From: Chloroflexi bacterium HGW-Chloroflexi-4
Lineage (GTDB): Bacteria; Chloroflexota; Anaerolineae; Anaerolineales; Anaerolineaceae
Direction: 5' to 3'
DNA: 32,270 nucleotides
Assembly (NCBI GenBank): GCA_002840715.1
Contig: PHBW01000034.1
Location: forward strand, 1-32,270
In this document: piece by piece, positions 31,651-32,270 of the stretch
Layout: every line of letters starts with the position of its first letter
Numbering within the stretch: the first letter of the stretch is position 1
The notes under the pieces: model-generated
Database searches by the model: none
What the model was told of the DNA's origin: nothing
Seen by the model: the letters and a program-made list of their open reading frames with translations, nothing else
Made by a program: the position numbers and the translations under genes

Positions 31651-32270
31651 AGGAATTCCAACGGAACCAGTCAATTCGAATCTCCAGAGACATTATCGGG
31701 CAAAGTGAGGAGCACGAGCAAAAAATGCAAACCAACGCCCAGAAATCATGGGAAAATGCCCATAAGCAACTTGTCGCCCTTTTGAGGTTTCTGGATCAGG
31801 ATTACGATGAATCCTGCGAAAAAGCGACCCGTCCGTTGGAATCCTTTAGCGATGATGACCTGGCATATTTGATTCATGTCCGACTGCGTGCTATGCAAGG
31901 GTCAGCATCGAAGAAAATTGAGCCCTTGGAAATAAATGAATTAAAACAGCGCTTGAAAGAACTCAATCAGAAATATTCCGATCTGGAACAAGAGCTCATT
32001 GCAACACAGGAATCGAAAAGGAACATACAAGCAGAGAAAGCAGCACTGGAAGCCCACTTAGCTGCCCTTCGACAGATTCAGAAAGATGATGTAGCCCAGA
32101 ACATTCAAATCCAAAAAACAAATATTGAAGAATCGAGGGACCCTACGCCAGTTCCAGTTTGGGTAAAAACCTGGCAGTTCACCAAGAACTATGAAAAAAC
32201 ATCGGCGGCAATTCTTGTGATGGGTGAAATGGGGATTGCTTTACGACCATCCATCATAAAGCAAATGGCA
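31632..32270 (+). CDS. coiled-coil protein, 3' end beyond the window
   Basis: The frame is open from GTG 31632 through the last base. It gives 'FTLEEFQRNQSIRISRDIIG', a long coiled-coil ('LKQRLKELNQKYSDLEQELI', 'KRNIQAEKAALEAHLAAL') and then 'PVPVWVKTWQFTKNYEKTSA', the apparent start of a further domain. GGAG (31620-31623) lies eight bases before the GTG, and the start overlaps the previous gene by 19 bases. The family is not recognised. Coupling suggests it works with the membrane protein upstream. Confidence 0.65.
   Translation, partial: MVDFTLEEFQRNQSIRISRDIIGQSEEHEQKMQTNAQKSWENAHKQLVALLRFLDQDYDESCEKATRPLESFSDDDLAYLIHVRLRAMQGSASKKIEPLEINELKQRLKELNQKYSDLEQELIATQESKRNIQAEKAALEAHLAALRQIQKDDVAQNIQIQKTNIEESRDPTPVPVWVKTWQFTKNYEKTSAAILVMGEMGIALRPSIIKQMA

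Overview
The window looks like chromosomal DNA of a Chloroflexota (Anaerolineae-like) bacterium. This is inferred from gene content: two very large MalT/LAL-type LuxR regulators, each followed by the small 'GHLD..WTDW..GLTI..TGPVVDQAALHGLLKKVRDLG' protein; DUF4386 and DUF6326-like membrane proteins; and an ECF sigma/anti-sigma/site-2 protease locus. No rRNA or other marker is present, so the assignment is tentative. All supported protein genes lie on the plus strand.

Region 1 (1-4.3 kb) is AT-rich and rearranged. It holds the 3' end of an OppC/DppC-type permease gene, an alpha/beta hydrolase and a GNAT acetyltransferase. A long imperfect inverted repeat follows, then a decayed second copy of the permease 3' end joined to a 5'-truncated cheW-like relic with an in-frame stop. 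A DUF3795 cysteine-rich protein comes next, then about 0.9 kb with no supportable gene.

Region 2 (4.3-10 kb) is an envelope-signalling locus: an ECF sigma factor translationally coupled to a membrane anti-sigma-like protein, two hairpin terminators, an M50 site-2 protease split by a frameshift at a run of seven T, a membrane-anchored paralogue of the anti-sigma ectodomain, and a secreted CAP/SCP + LysM protein. This is the part set for regulated intramembrane proteolysis.

Region 3 (10-25.3 kb) holds two paralogous modules. Module A (10.0-15.5 kb) has a repeat with a tRNA 3'-half relic, a LAL regulator, the small conserved protein, a DUF6326-like membrane protein, a zinc-less MDR oxidoreductase and another small membrane protein. 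Module B (15.5-25.3 kb) repeats that order with a longer operon: LAL regulator, small protein, six small membrane proteins, MDR oxidoreductase, CPBP protease and a DUF333 lipoprotein. Both regulator genes start about 10 bases after a conserved TATAAT and have no Shine-Dalgarno, suggesting leaderless mRNAs. Copies of the tRNA-relic repeat precede both modules and also lie just before Region 4.

Region 4 (26-32.3 kb, running off the end) looks like the replication/partition block of an integrative or plasmid-like element: a hypothetical protein, ParA, a protein with two ribbon-helix-helix-like repeats, an array of CGCAGACG boxes, a large protein with a DnaA N-terminal-like domain, an SSB-like protein and two coiled-coil proteins. 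Inside the DnaA_N-type gene are five copies of a 22-bp sequence spaced 31-33 bp apart, one of them in a different reading frame. That points to a DNA-level function (iterons/origin) inside an initiator gene and is the most interesting signal in the window.
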